From Amycolatopsis endophytica (GTDB lineage Bacteria; Actinomycetota; Actinomycetes; Mycobacteriales; Pseudonocardiaceae), in NCBI RefSeq assembly GCF_013410405.1, contig NZ_JACCFK010000001.1, forward strand, positions 744,001 to 808,000: a stretch of 64,000 nucleotides of DNA. The letters run 5' to 3'. Of the stretch, positions 33,868-43,332 are shown piece by piece. A program made the position numbers and the translations under genes. The notes beneath the pieces were generated by a model. The model was given only the letters and a program-made list of their open reading frames with translations, ran no database searches and was not told where the DNA came from. Within the stretch, counting starts at the first letter, position 1. Each line of letters begins with the position of its first letter.

Positions 33868-34308
33868 TCAGCCCGCGGGGGTCCGGCGCGGGCCGCGGTG
33901 GACGAGGAAGGCGTAGGTGCCGCCGCCGAGGCAGCTCAGCGCCAGCAGGGCGAGGCCGATCGGGCGGCGCAGATCGTCGTGGCCGGTGACGACGTCGGCC
34001 AGGTGCACCTCGAGATCGCCGTCACCGGCGGCGGCGGGCACCCTGACGTCCACCCGGTCGTCCTGGTCGTGCCCGCACGCGTCGAGGACACCGGTGCGCT
34101 GCTGCCCGTCGAGGGTGATCTCGACCGTTTCCTGCGGCTCCGGCGCCGAACACTCGGCGCCCCGCGTGACCGTGGCCTGCGCGGTCGTGCCCTGCGCGGC
34201 GGCGGCGGTCCCCAGCATGCCCGGACCGGCCCACCACACGGCGGTCACGATGGCGATGCCGGCGAGCACGGCGACGGCGAGGGTGTTCCAGCGCAGCACG
34301 ATCCCCAT
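33868..34308 (-). CDS. Hypothetical membrane protein with two transmembrane helices
   Basis: The 146-residue protein has a transmembrane helix at about 8-27, an external domain with two Cys (GAECSAPEPQE and DACGHDQDD, possibly a disulphide) and a second helix at about 116-135 before a short basic tail. It resembles many unnamed actinobacterial membrane proteins; no function is evident. ATG 34308 is chosen for its GGAAG ribosome site. It lies between the zinc peptidase (convergent, 4-bp gap) and the potassium channel. Confidence 0.65.
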   Translation of the reverse strand: MGIVLRWNTLAVAVLAGIAIVTAVWWAGPGMLGTAAAAQGTTAQATVTRGAECSAPEPQETVEITLDGQQRTGVLDACGHDQDDRVDVRVPAAAGDGDLEVHLADVVTGHDDLRRPIGLALLALSCLGGGTYAFLVHRGPRRTPAG

Positions 34309-34360
34309 GCTTCCAGAAGGTCCGGGCGAATCACAGCCGCCGCCGGACTCCGGAGATCTA

Positions 34361-35410
34361 TCACTCAACCTGGTCGGCGGGGGTCACTTTCTTCACGTAG
34401 AGCAACCGGTCACCGGGTTCGATCGCGTCCACGGCGGGTGAATCGACCCGGTACAGCTCACCGTCGCGGACCACGCCGAGCACGATGTCGGGCAGGTGCC
34501 GCGGCGAGCCGCCCTCCTCGGACTTCTCCGCGGGCCGCTCCGCGATCGCCAGCCCGGACTCCGGGGTCAGCAGGTCCTCGAACATGTCGACGACCACCGG
34601 GGTGGACGTGGCCATGCCGAGCAGCCGCCCCGCGGTCTCGCTCGACACCACGACCTGGTTCGCGCCGGACTGCTTGAGCAGGTGCACGTTCTCGGCCTCA
34701 CGCACCGACACGACGATGTGCGTCTTGGGCGCGAGCTCACGCGCGGTGAGCGTGGCCAGCACGGCCGAATCGTCCCGGTCCGCGGCCACGATGACCGCCT
34801 TGGCCCGCTGCACCGCCGCGACCCGCAGCACGTCGGACCGGGTGGCCGACCCGTGCACGGTGACCAGGCCCATCGCGGCGGCCGCGTCCAGCGCCTGCTG
34901 GTCGGTGTCCACGACGACGATCCTGTTCGGCTCGACGGCCTCGTCACCGAGGAGGGTCTTGACGGCGGACCGGCCCTTCGTGCCGAAGCCGACGACCACC
35001 ACGTGGTCCCGCACCCTGGACCTCCACTTCTGAATCCGGAACGCCTGTCGAGACCGTTCGGTCAGCACCTCGAGTGTGGTGCCGACCAGGACGATGAGGA
35101 ACAGCACCCGCAGCGGCGTGATCACCAGGACGTTGATCAGCCGGGCGGAACTGGTGACCGGGGTGATGTCGCCGTAGCCGGTGGTCGAAAGCGAGACCGT
35201 CGCGTAGTAGAAGCAGTCCAGCAGCGACAGCCCGTCCTCGTTGACGTCGCGGTAGCCGTCTCTGCCCAGGTAGACCAGGAAGACGGCGGCCACCAGGGCG
35301 ATCAGCGCCCAGAGGACTCTCTTGCCGATGGACCGGATGGGGCTCGCCGCCGGCTCGGGCATCCGGACGACCCCGACGAGCGACGGGTCCGGTTCCTCCG
35401 CGACACGCAC
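34361..35410 (-). CDS. Two-helix potassium channel with RCK/TrkA-N domain
   Basis: The 349-residue channel has a transmembrane helix at about residues 32-49, the pore loop with selectivity filter TTGYGD at 76-81, a second transmembrane helix at about 90-112, then a regulator-of-K+-conductance Rossmann domain from about 135 (VVVVGFGTKGRSAV) and a C-terminal TrkA-C-like part. It probably gates K+ flux in response to bound nucleotide or ion. It is the counterpart of Rv3200c, which also lies directly downstream of adnB. Confidence 0.92.
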   Translation of the reverse strand: MRVAEEPDPSLVGVVRMPEPAASPIRSIGKRVLWALIALVAAVFLVYLGRDGYRDVNEDGLSLLDCFYYATVSLSTTGYGDITPVTSSARLINVLVITPLRVLFLIVLVGTTLEVLTERSRQAFRIQKWRSRVRDHVVVVGFGTKGRSAVKTLLGDEAVEPNRIVVVDTDQQALDAAAAMGLVTVHGSATRSDVLRVAAVQRAKAVIVAADRDDSAVLATLTARELAPKTHIVVSVREAENVHLLKQSGANQVVVSSETAGRLLGMATSTPVVVDMFEDLLTPESGLAIAERPAEKSEEGGSPRHLPDIVLGVVRDGELYRVDSPAVDAIEPGDRLLYVKKVTPADQVE

Positions 35411-35442
35411 CCGCGGATCCTAAGCGATCACCACCAGGCCCG

Positions 35443-38400
35443 CTAGGGCTGCGGGACGCTGCGGAGCAAGTCACGGAGGCCGTCCGCGTCGAGCAGGTCG
35501 ACCGGGCGCAGCGTGTGGTCGTGGCGCACGTAGTGGAAGGCCGCGCGCACCTTCTCCAGCGGTGTGCCGGACAGCGACGCCCAGGCGAGGCGGTATGCGG
35601 CGAGCTGCACCGCGAGCGCGGCCATCCGGCCCTCCTCGGGCACGGCGCCGGTCTTCCAGTCCACGACCGTCCAGCCGCCGTCGGCGTCGGCGAACACGGC
35701 GTCCATCCGCCCGCGCACGGTGACGCCGTCGACCTCCGTCGAGAACGGCACCTCCACCTCGTGCGGGGTGCGCACGGCCCAGCCGCTGCGGTCGAAGGCT
35801 TCCTGCAGCGCCTCCAGCGCGTCGTCACCGGCTTCGTCGGGGTCGGCCGCGCCGGGGAGTTCGTCGAGGTCGAACAACCGGTCACCGGCGAAGCGGCGCT
35901 CCAGCCAGCCGTGGAACGCGGTGCCGCGCCGGGCGAAGGTGTTGGGCGGCACCGGCAGCGGGCGGCGCAGGCGCCGGGCCAGCCCGCCGGGGTCGGCGGC
36001 CAGTTCGACGAGCTGGCTCACCGACAGGTGGTCGGGCAGCGTGACCTGCTCGGCCGTGCCCTGGCGCCGGGCGTACTCGGCGAGCAGGACGTCGGTGTCG
36101 GCGATCCAGCCGTCCGGGTCGTCCTCGTCGTCGTCCTCGGTGACCTCGGTGATGGTGCCTTCGGCGAGCGCGGTGCGGACCAGATCGGCGCCCTCGGCCA
36201 CGGCGTCGCGGCGCCCGCCCAGCGGATCGGTCGGCCACTGCGCCGACCGGGCCTCGCTGACCAGCGGATTCTCCTCGTCGGCAGGCGGTTCTTCGGCCCA
36301 GGTGGCGACCCGGCCGACGCCGTCCTCGACCAGCGCACCGACCTCGACCAGGAAGTCCGACGGGCCCTTGGGGCGCGTGCTCGTCTCGTTCCACCAGTGC
36401 CCGGACACGATCAGGGCCCGCTCGGAGCGGGTCAGCGCGACGTAGCAGAGGCGGCGTTCCTCCTCGGCCTCGCGCTCGGCGAAGTCCTGCTCGTGGATCT
36501 CGAAAGCCTCGATGACCTCCTTGCGGTCCATACCGTCCGACACGCGCAGCTCCGGCAGGTCCTGCGAGTCGCCGCGCAGGGCCGCGGGCAGGGATGTGAC
36601 GGTGCGCAGCCAGGACGACGACCGGCGCTTGTTGGGGAAGACCTCCCGCGCCAGGTGCGGCACGGCGACGACCTCCCACTCCAGGCCCTTGGCCGAATGC
36701 GCGGTGAGCACCTGCACGCGGTCCGGCACGACCTCGACCTCGCCGGGAGTCAGGCCGTCCTCGGCGTGGGCCGCGGTGGCCAGGTAGTCCACGAAGGACA
36801 TCAGCGTCGCGGTCGGCGAGGTCTCGGCGAAGTCGGTGACGACGTCGGCGAAGGCATCCAGGTGCGCGCGGCGGGCACTGCCGGGGCGGGCCTGCGCTTC
36901 GACGTCGAGCAGCAGGGTCCGCTCGACGTCGGCGACGAGTTCGGGCAGCGACTGGTCGAGCCTGCGCCGCAGGGACGCCAGTTCGTGGCCCAGCTCGCGG
37001 ATCCGGCGGTACCCCTCCGGCGAGTACCGCCGCGGGTCGCCCGGATCGTCGAGCGCGTCGATCAGGCCGGTCTGCTCGGCGCGTTCGGCGAACAGGCCGT
37101 CCATTCCGGACTCTTCGGTGGGCGGCGGCCCGGAGATCTCGTTGGCGCGGCGCCACAGTCTGGCGAGGTCGGCGGCCGCGATGCGCCAGCGGGCACCGGT
37201 GAGCAGGCGCGCGGCGGCCGTGCCCGCGAGCGGATCGGCGAGGACACGGAGGGTCGCGACGAGGTCGGCCACCTCGGGTTCGTCGAGCAGCCCGCCGAGG
37301 CCGACGACCTCGACCGGCAGGCCGCGGGCCCGCAGCTCGGCGGCGATCGGGGCCATGTCGGCGCGGCGGCGGACGAGAACGGCGGCCGTGGGCGGTGCCC
37401 CGTGTTCTTCCTGGTGGGCGAACCACCGGGAAGCGAGCGCGTCGGCGACCCACTCGCGTTCGGCGCGGATGTCGGAGAGCAGCGCGACTTCGATGTCGGC
37501 GTGCCCGGCGCCGTCGCGGGCGCGGAGACGTTCGACGCCGAGGCCGCGGGCGCGCAGCGGTTCGGCGATGCCGTTGGCGAGCACGAGGACTTCGGCGGGG
37601 TTGCGGAAGCTGGTGAGCAGGCCGTACTCGTGGGCGGGCCGGAGCCCCTCGCGGGGGAAATCGGTGGTGAAGCGCGGCAGGTTCGCCGCGCTCGCGCCGC
37701 GCCAGCCGTAGATCGCCTGTGCCGGGTCGCCGACCGCCGTGACCGGGAGCGGTTCGTTCTCGACGCCGCCGAAGAGCGCGCGGAGGAGGATGCGCTGGGC
37801 GTGGCCGGTGTCCTGGTACTCGTCGAGGAGCACGGCGCCGTAGCGGGCACGTTCCCCCTCGGCGACCTGCGGATGACCGGCCGCGAGGGTCGCGGCGAGC
37901 GACATCTGGTCGGCGAAGTCGAGCGCGCCCTCGGCTCGCTTGCGGCGCTGGTACTCCTCGATCAGCGGGATGAGGGACAGCCGGAACCGCTGGGCGGCGA
38001 CGATGTCGAGGAGTTTGCCGGGCATGGCGGCACGCTGTCCCTTGGCGCGCGGGGCGGTCTCGATCAGGTCGCACAACCAGCGGCTGTACTCGGCGAGCTT
38101 TTCTTCGGTGACCAGGTGTTCGCCGAGCTCGCCGGTGAGCGCCAGCAGCTGGGCGGTGACGGAGGCCGGGACGCGATCGGTGTCCAGGTCTTCGTCCCAA
38201 GTGGACACGACGCGGTGCGCCAGTTGCCAGGAGGAGGTCTCGGACAGCAGCCGGACGCCGGGTTGCACCGGCAGGCGGAGGCCGTGTTCGGCGAGGAGGC
38301 GGCCGGCGTAGGCATGGTAGGTGAGGACGGTGGGTTCGCCCGCCTGGATCGCCGCGCGGAGCGCGCCGCCCGGATCGAGGCGGTCGAGCAGCTGCGACCC

Positions 38401-38673
38401 GGCGAGGCGGCGCAGGCGCGCCCGGACGCGTTCCCCGAGCTGGCGGGCCGCCTTGCGGGTGAACGTGAGGCCCAGGACGCGTTCCGGGGTGACGATCCCG
38501 TTGGCGACCAGCCACACCACCCGGGCGGCCATGGTCTCGGTCTTGCCCGCCCCGGCCCCCGCGACGACCAGCGCGGGCTCGATCGGCGCCGCGATGACCG
38601 CCGCCTGCTCCTCGGTGGGCGGGTGCAGCCCGAGCGCGTGGGCGATCTCGACTGGCGTGGCGCGCGGGCTCAT
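35443..38673 (-). CDS. adnB: AdnB subunit of the AdnAB helicase-nuclease
   Basis: The 1076-residue UvrD/RecB-like protein contains Walker A AGAGAGKTET at about residues 39-48, the DEYQDT-type motif II (LLDEYQDTGHAQ), QAIYGWRGA (motif III) and a late VLTAHSAKGLEWEVV (motif V-region). A C-terminal RecB-family nuclease module follows with GRMDAVFAD, VVDWKTG and QLAAYRLA. AdnAB is the mycobacterial-type complex that resects double-strand DNA ends for recombination; AdnB is its main motor by published work on mycobacteria. The gene follows adnA by 19 bases. Confidence 0.92.
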   Translation of the reverse strand: MSPRATPVEIAHALGLHPPTEEQAAVIAAPIEPALVVAGAGAGKTETMAARVVWLVANGIVTPERVLGLTFTRKAARQLGERVRARLRRLAGSQLLDRLDPGGALRAAIQAGEPTVLTYHAYAGRLLAEHGLRLPVQPGVRLLSETSSWQLAHRVVSTWDEDLDTDRVPASVTAQLLALTGELGEHLVTEEKLAEYSRWLCDLIETAPRAKGQRAAMPGKLLDIVAAQRFRLSLIPLIEEYQRRKRAEGALDFADQMSLAATLAAGHPQVAEGERARYGAVLLDEYQDTGHAQRILLRALFGGVENEPLPVTAVGDPAQAIYGWRGASAANLPRFTTDFPREGLRPAHEYGLLTSFRNPAEVLVLANGIAEPLRARGLGVERLRARDGAGHADIEVALLSDIRAEREWVADALASRWFAHQEEHGAPPTAAVLVRRRADMAPIAAELRARGLPVEVVGLGGLLDEPEVADLVATLRVLADPLAGTAAARLLTGARWRIAAADLARLWRRANEISGPPPTEESGMDGLFAERAEQTGLIDALDDPGDPRRYSPEGYRRIRELGHELASLRRRLDQSLPELVADVERTLLLDVEAQARPGSARRAHLDAFADVVTDFAETSPTATLMSFVDYLATAAHAEDGLTPGEVEVVPDRVQVLTAHSAKGLEWEVVAVPHLAREVFPNKRRSSSWLRTVTSLPAALRGDSQDLPELRVSDGMDRKEVIEAFEIHEQDFAEREAEEERRLCYVALTRSERALIVSGHWWNETSTRPKGPSDFLVEVGALVEDGVGRVATWAEEPPADEENPLVSEARSAQWPTDPLGGRRDAVAEGADLVRTALAEGTITEVTEDDDEDDPDGWIADTDVLLAEYARRQGTAEQVTLPDHLSVSQLVELAADPGGLARRLRRPLPVPPNTFARRGTAFHGWLERRFAGDRLFDLDELPGAADPDEAGDDALEALQEAFDRSGWAVRTPHEVEVPFSTEVDGVTVRGRMDAVFADADGGWTVVDWKTGAVPEEGRMAALAVQLAAYRLAWASLSGTPLEKVRAAFHYVRHDHTLRPVDLLDADGLRDLLRSVPQP

Positions 38674-38692
38674 GCTCCGGCTCCGTCGCGCG

Positions 38693-41600
38693 TCACGGGC
38701 CCGTCACCTGCCTGCCCTCGGGGCGGAGCGGGCAGGAGCCGCGCGCGGGGCAGCGGTCGCAGTCCGGGTTTTCGGTGGCCGTGTAGTCGGGGCCGGTGGC
38801 GGAGATGGCGACCTTGCGGACCAGCTCCAGCCATTCGCGGCCACTCTCGTCGTCCAGCGGGGGCTGGTCGCGTTGCGTCGCGCCGGTCTTGTTGTGCGAC
38901 TTCGACAGGTACACCAGCTTCGCACCGCCGGGACGGGCGCCACTGCCGAAGGCGCCCAGCAACACCGACAGCTGGTAGGCGGCCAGCTGCGGGTTCACCT
39001 CGGCGTCCGCGGCGCTCACCGCGGTCTTGCCGGTTTTCAGGTCGACGATCACCGGGCGGCCTTCGCGGTCCTGTTCCAGCCTGTCCACGCGGCCGCGCAG
39101 TTTGACCAGCAAGCCATCCGAGCCGACCGGCAGCTCGACCTCGATGTCCTGCTCGATGCCCATCTGCTGGAGCTCGTCACGGCTCGTCGACAGCCACGCC
39201 AGGAAGTTGCGCACCATCTGCTCGACGCGGTTGCGTTCCCGGCGGGAGAACCACGGCGCACCCGCGTCGACCTTCGCCCACGCCTCGTCCAGCGCGCGGC
39301 GCAGGCCCTCGTCGTCCATGCCGCTCGCCGCGGCCTGCGCCAGCTCGTGCACCAGGGTGCCGGTGATCGCCGCGAGCTGGGCCGGGTCGCTGCCGCCGTG
39401 ACGCTCGATCAGCCACCGCAGCGGGCACTTCTTCAAGGTGTCCACAGTGGAGGGCGAAATACGGACGACGTCGCCCTCGCCGTACAGCGGTGTGTCCGTC
39501 GAGGCGGACATGATGCCGTACCAGGAATCCGGGTCAGCACCCGGAATCCCGGCGCGGGCCAGCCTGGCCAGCTGCCGCGCTGCCCTGGCCCGGCGCGCGG
39601 GCTCGACGTCGGGATCGCACACCGCCCGGCGCAGGTCCCCCACCAGTTCGGCCAGTACCAGCGACCGGCCCGGCGGCTTGATCCGGGAGTCCACACCGGA
39701 CTCGTCCGCGGCGTTCGGCTCCAGGTCGTCGACGAACCGGGACGGCTGCTCGTCCTCTCCGGTCACCGCGCTGACCAGCAACGTCCGCTTCGCCCGGCCC
39801 AGTGCGACGTAGAACAGCCGCCGCTCCTCGGCCAGGATCGGCGCCGTCGCCGAGACCGTCTCCTCCTCCAGACCGGACAGCAGGTCCACCAGCCGCTCGA
39901 CACCGAGCAGTGAACCCCGCAACCGCAGGTCCGGCCAGCTGCCCTCCTGCACGTTCGCCACCGCGACAACCGTCCACTCGCGACCGGCCGCACCGTGTGC
40001 CGTCAGCAGCGAAACACCTTCCCCGCGCAGCGCGACCGGCGCGAGGCTGTCGCCCGCGATGTTCTGCGACGACAGGTAGTCCGCGAACGCCGCGACGCTC
40101 GCGCGGGGCAACCTGTCGACATAGTTCCCGGCGGCGTGGAACAACGCGACCACCGCGTCCAGATCGCGGTCGGCCTGGGAGCCCAGCGTCCCGCCGCGCG
40201 CGGACAGCCGCACCCACCGCCGCTGCAGATCGCTTTCCTGCCACACGTCCCACAGCACCTGCTCGACACCCGCGCCCCGGTCGATCGCCGCGCGCGCGGT
40301 CGCGATCAGGCCACCCACCCGGCGGATCGGCGCCGCCTCGGCCTCCGCCAGGCCACCGAGCTTGTCGTTGTCCCGCAACACTTCCACGAGCAGCTCGTCA
40401 CTGGACCGCTCACCGCCGCCCGCCAGCTCCAGCCGTCGCAGGCCGCGCCGCATCCGGCGCAGCGCCAGCGGATCCGCGCCGCCGAGCGGGGAGGCCAGCA
40501 GCATCTCGGCGATCTCGGGATCGAGCAGCTCCGGGTCACCGGCCACCCGCAGCACCGCGAGCAACGGCCGCACCGCGGGCTGGCGGGCCAGCGGCAGCTC
40601 CTCGGCCGCCGACGCGATCGGCACCCCCGCCGCGCGCAACGCCCGCTGCAGCACCGGGAACGACCGCCCCGGCGAACGCACCAGCACGGCCATCTCCGAC
40701 CACGGCACCCCGTCGACGAGGTGCGCGCGGCGCAGCTGGTCGGCGACCCAGCTCGCCTCGGCCGACGGCGTGGGCAGCAACCGGACCTTGACCTCGCCCG
40801 GCTCGGTCTCCGGGTCGACGTCGATCGCGCGATGGCGGTTGCGGCCCGGCAGGGTCCCGCCGAGCCGGGTGACCGCCTCGTGCACGGTCAGGCTCATCCG
40901 GTGGGACCGGGTCAGCGTGACAGTGCGGCCGCCGTCGGAATCGGCACGGGACAGCAGGCCAGGGTCGGCGCCGCGGAAGGAGAAGATCGCCTGGTCCGGA
41001 TCGCCGGTCACGACGAAGTCCTCGGCCGCCGTGCCGAGCAGCTTCAGCAGGCGGAACTGCAGGTGGTCCAGGTGCTGGGCGTCGTCGACGAACACGTGCC
41101 GGATCCGCGCCTGCTCCCGCGCCAGCAGGTCGGGATCGCCCTCCAGCTCGACGAGCGCGCTCGCGACCAGCTCGGCCGCGTCCAGTGCGGGCGATCCGGG
41201 CGCGCCCAGCGCGTTGCCGCCCGCGCCCTGCAGGACGGTGACCTCTTCGTACTGCCGCCAGAACACACCGGCCGCGACCCACTCCGGACGGTCCTTGCGC
41301 CGCCCGAGCTTGACCAGGTCCTCCGGCCCGAGCCCGCGCTCGGCGGCACGCAGCAGCAGGTCACGCAGCTCCTCGGCGAATCCGGGCACGGGCAGTGCGG
41401 GCCGCAGCTGCTCCGGCCAGCCGAGCGCACCCCCGGCGAGGTCACCGGCCAGCAGCTCGCGGACCACGACGTCCTGCTCCGGGCTCGACAGCAGCCGCGG
41501 CGCGGGCAGGTCCTGCAACCCGGCCTGCAACCGCAGCAGCGAAAAGGCGTACGAGTGGACCGTTCGCACGATCGGTTCGCGGATGGTGCGGGGCATCCCG

Positions 41601-41908
41601 TCGGCGGCGCTGGCGGTGACCCGCCGGGTGATGTCCGCGCGCAGGGCGTTCGCGGCGCGGCGGGACGCGGTGAGTACCAGCAGGCGTTCCGGGTCGGCGC
41701 CACCCGCGATGCGGTGGGCGGCCGCGCTGGTGATCAGCGTCGTCTTGCCCGTGCCCGGTCCACCGAGGACCCGCACGAACCCGTGGGGCGCCTCCAGCAC
41801 CGCCCGCGCACCCTCGTCCCAGTGTTCCGGGCGCGCCTGCGCCGCGGGCGGCCGCACCAGCCGCGCGCCCGCCCGGGACCGGGTGCCCTCTGGACTCACG
41901 TCTCGCAT
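38693..41908 (-). CDS. adnA: AdnA subunit of the AdnAB helicase-nuclease
   Basis: The 1071-residue protein has Walker A GGPGTGKTT at residues 49-57, motif II as VDDAQHLD (not the usual DExQ), QAIFSFRGAD and LTAHGAAGREW. The C-terminal RecB-like nuclease has GRVDRLE, VIVDLKTGK and QLAAYQLS. Four cysteines (KKCPLRW in the nuclease start, then C1050, C1053 and C1059) form the iron-sulphur pattern of AddB/RecB-type nucleases. Together with AdnB it processes broken DNA ends. ATG 41908 is divergent from the alkyltransferase-like gene, 59 bp away. Confidence 0.9.
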   Translation of the reverse strand: MRDVSPEGTRSRAGARLVRPPAAQARPEHWDEGARAVLEAPHGFVRVLGGPGTGKTTLITSAAAHRIAGGADPERLLVLTASRRAANALRADITRRVTASAADGMPRTIREPIVRTVHSYAFSLLRLQAGLQDLPAPRLLSSPEQDVVVRELLAGDLAGGALGWPEQLRPALPVPGFAEELRDLLLRAAERGLGPEDLVKLGRRKDRPEWVAAGVFWRQYEEVTVLQGAGGNALGAPGSPALDAAELVASALVELEGDPDLLAREQARIRHVFVDDAQHLDHLQFRLLKLLGTAAEDFVVTGDPDQAIFSFRGADPGLLSRADSDGGRTVTLTRSHRMSLTVHEAVTRLGGTLPGRNRHRAIDVDPETEPGEVKVRLLPTPSAEASWVADQLRRAHLVDGVPWSEMAVLVRSPGRSFPVLQRALRAAGVPIASAAEELPLARQPAVRPLLAVLRVAGDPELLDPEIAEMLLASPLGGADPLALRRMRRGLRRLELAGGGERSSDELLVEVLRDNDKLGGLAEAEAAPIRRVGGLIATARAAIDRGAGVEQVLWDVWQESDLQRRWVRLSARGGTLGSQADRDLDAVVALFHAAGNYVDRLPRASVAAFADYLSSQNIAGDSLAPVALRGEGVSLLTAHGAAGREWTVVAVANVQEGSWPDLRLRGSLLGVERLVDLLSGLEEETVSATAPILAEERRLFYVALGRAKRTLLVSAVTGEDEQPSRFVDDLEPNAADESGVDSRIKPPGRSLVLAELVGDLRRAVCDPDVEPARRARAARQLARLARAGIPGADPDSWYGIMSASTDTPLYGEGDVVRISPSTVDTLKKCPLRWLIERHGGSDPAQLAAITGTLVHELAQAAASGMDDEGLRRALDEAWAKVDAGAPWFSRRERNRVEQMVRNFLAWLSTSRDELQQMGIEQDIEVELPVGSDGLLVKLRGRVDRLEQDREGRPVIVDLKTGKTAVSAADAEVNPQLAAYQLSVLLGAFGSGARPGGAKLVYLSKSHNKTGATQRDQPPLDDESGREWLELVRKVAISATGPDYTATENPDCDRCPARGSCPLRPEGRQVTGP

Positions 41909-41967
41909 GGAATCACGACCCGCCGACAGAACCGGGGACCGGCACACCTTGACGGTAGGTTGGTCAC

Positions 41968-42255
41968 GTGGACGAGGAGCTGCACGAGCGCGTACGCGAG
42001 GTGATCGCGACCGTACCGGCCGGCAAAGTCGCGACCTACGGCGACATCGCGGCCATCGCCGGAGCACCCTCGCCGCGGCTGGTCGGCCGGATCCTGTCCG
42101 AGGACGGCGAAGACCTGCCGTGGCACCGGATCCTGCGCGCCAACGGCACGCCCGCGCCCCACCTCGTGCACCGGCAACTGGAACTGCTGCGCACCGAGGG
42201 CGTCCTGGCGGATGGACACAAGGTCGATCTGCGCACGTATCGCTGGCAGCCCTGA
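41968..42255 (+). CDS. Alkyltransferase-like protein (ATL, inactive MGMT homologue)
   Basis: The 95-residue protein resembles the DNA-binding domain of O6-alkylguanine alkyltransferases. The active site PCHRV is PWHRIL here (Trp52 replaces the acceptor Cys), which defines ATL proteins: they flip and flag O6-alkylguanine for nucleotide excision repair instead of removing the alkyl group. The GTG at 41968 follows TAGGTT (41956-41961) by six bases, suggesting a leaderless mRNA. Divergent from adnA; Rv3204 occupies the same place in mycobacteria. Confidence 0.9.
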   Translation: MDEELHERVREVIATVPAGKVATYGDIAAIAGAPSPRLVGRILSEDGEDLPWHRILRANGTPAPHLVHRQLELLRTEGVLADGHKVDLRTYRWQP

Positions 42256-42256
42256 C

Positions 42257-42268
42257 ATCGAGATATCG
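42257..42268. promoter_or_regulatory. ArsR operator copy 1, upstream of arsR
   Basis: ATCGAGATATCG, 35 bases before the arsR ATG, reappears as its reverse complement CGATATCTCGAT (42632-42643) before the target gene. The same sequence in both promoters indicates binding by the adjacent ArsR-type protein. Confidence 0.7.
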
Positions 42269-42302
42269 TGGTCTGTCGAAGCAGAAGGCAGAGAGGCGGA
42301 CC

Positions 42303-42620
42303 ATGATCACGAACACCGACCTGGTCGAGGTCTTCAAGGCGCTCGGCAACCCGGCCCGCCTGCAGATCATGCGGTGGCTACGGGACCCGGAAACCCATTT
42401 CGCGGAGTACGAGCCGATCGCGGACCGCGAGGAGGTCGGCGTCTGCGTCACGCACATCCAGGCGAAGTCGGGCCTCGCGCAGTCCACGGTCTCCAGCTAC
42501 ATGAGCACGCTCGAACGGGCGGGCCTCGTGCACCCCACCCGGATCGGCAAGTGGACCCACTACCGGCGCGACGAGGAACAGCTCGCACAGGTGTCGCGGA
42601 TGATCACCGACACAGTCTGA
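42303..42620 (+). CDS. ArsR/SmtB-family transcriptional regulator
   Basis: The 105-residue winged-helix repressor reads VEVFKALGNPARLQIMRWL then QAKSGLAQSTVSSYMSTLERAGLV, the ArsR recognition region, and TRIGKWTHYRR in the wing. A lone Cys in VGVCVTH may sense thiols or oxidants; the classic metal-binding CxC is absent, so a redox or small-molecule signal is more likely than a metal. It sits upstream of a flavodoxin-fold oxidoreductase and two copies of an operator flank it, indicating autoregulation and control of that gene. Confidence 0.87.
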   Translation: MITNTDLVEVFKALGNPARLQIMRWLRDPETHFAEYEPIADREEVGVCVTHIQAKSGLAQSTVSSYMSTLERAGLVHPTRIGKWTHYRRDEEQLAQVSRMITDTV

Positions 42621-42648
42621 TTGACGTACCGCGATATCTCGATATGAT
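42621..42648 (+). promoter_or_regulatory. Promoter of NAD(P)H oxidoreductase with embedded ArsR operator copy 2
   Basis: TTGACG (42621-42626), a 16-bp spacer and TATGAT (42643-42648) form a near-consensus promoter. The operator CGATATCTCGAT (42632-42643) fills the spacer, so bound ArsR protein would block polymerase. The -10 box ends six bases before the ATG, so the transcript is probably leaderless. Confidence 0.75.
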
Positions 42649-42654
42649 GATGCC

Positions 42655-43332
42655 ATGACAACCGACGCCGCTCCCACCGCTCTGATCGTCCACGCGCATC
42701 CGGAACCCCACTCGTTCAGCACCGCCCAGATGACCACCGCGGCACAGGCCCTGCGCGACGCCGGGTACCGGGTGGACGTCCTCGACCTCTACGCCCAGGC
42801 GTGGGCCCCGATCCTCGCGCGCGACGAGTTCGCGCCGGTGGAGGGACATTTCAAACCGCAGGCGGAGCAGATGCGCGCGATCGCGGACGGCACGCTCGAC
42901 GCCGCCGTCCGCGCTCACCTCGACCGGCTGCTGGCCGCCGACCTGCTCGTGCTGTCGTTCCCGATGTGGTGGTTCTCGATGCCCGCCATCCTCAAGGGGT
43001 GGGTGGACCGCGTGTTCGTGATGGGCGGCGTCTTCGGCGGCGATCACGGGCTCTTCGACGACGCAGCACTCGCCGGTAAGCGCGCGATGCTGCTGATCAC
43101 CACCGGAGGGCGCAGCGAGTCGTTCCGGCCCGGCGGCAGCTTCGGGCCGATGGACGACTTCCTGTTCCACATCCGCCGCGGGATGCTGGAGTTCGTCGGT
43201 TTCCGGGTGCTCGACCCGGTGGTCACCTACGGGCCCGCGCACCTGTCCGAGCGGGACCGCGCGAAGGCGCTGGAGAAGGTGCGGGAGTCCGTCACCCGCG
43301 CGGCGGCCCGAGTTCCGACACCAGCAGCTTGA
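42655..43332 (+). CDS. NAD(P)H:quinone oxidoreductase (flavodoxin-like fold)
   Basis: The 225-residue flavoprotein has the NQO1/MdaB/KefF-family fold: VHAHPEPHSFS at residues 12-22 (FMN/FAD phosphate loop), FPMWWFSMPAILKGWVDRVF (seen as FPMWWFSMPA and KGWVDRV, about 102-122) and TTGGRSESF. It reduces quinones or other electrophiles by two electrons using NAD(P)H, limiting redox stress. Expression is controlled by the upstream ArsR-type repressor through a spacer-located operator. Its 3' end overlaps the convergent HemD-like gene by 41 bp. Confidence 0.88.
   Translation: MTTDAAPTALIVHAHPEPHSFSTAQMTTAAQALRDAGYRVDVLDLYAQAWAPILARDEFAPVEGHFKPQAEQMRAIADGTLDAAVRAHLDRLLAADLLVLSFPMWWFSMPAILKGWVDRVFVMGGVFGGDHGLFDDAALAGKRAMLLITTGGRSESFRPGGSFGPMDDFLFHIRRGMLEFVGFRVLDPVVTYGPAHLSERDRAKALEKVRESVTRAAARVPTPAA

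Noticed and set aside
35515..39105. 1196-codon plus-strand open frame over adnB
   Set aside because: It is a shadow of adnB, whose helicase and nuclease motifs are clear. The antisense product is low in recognisable structure.
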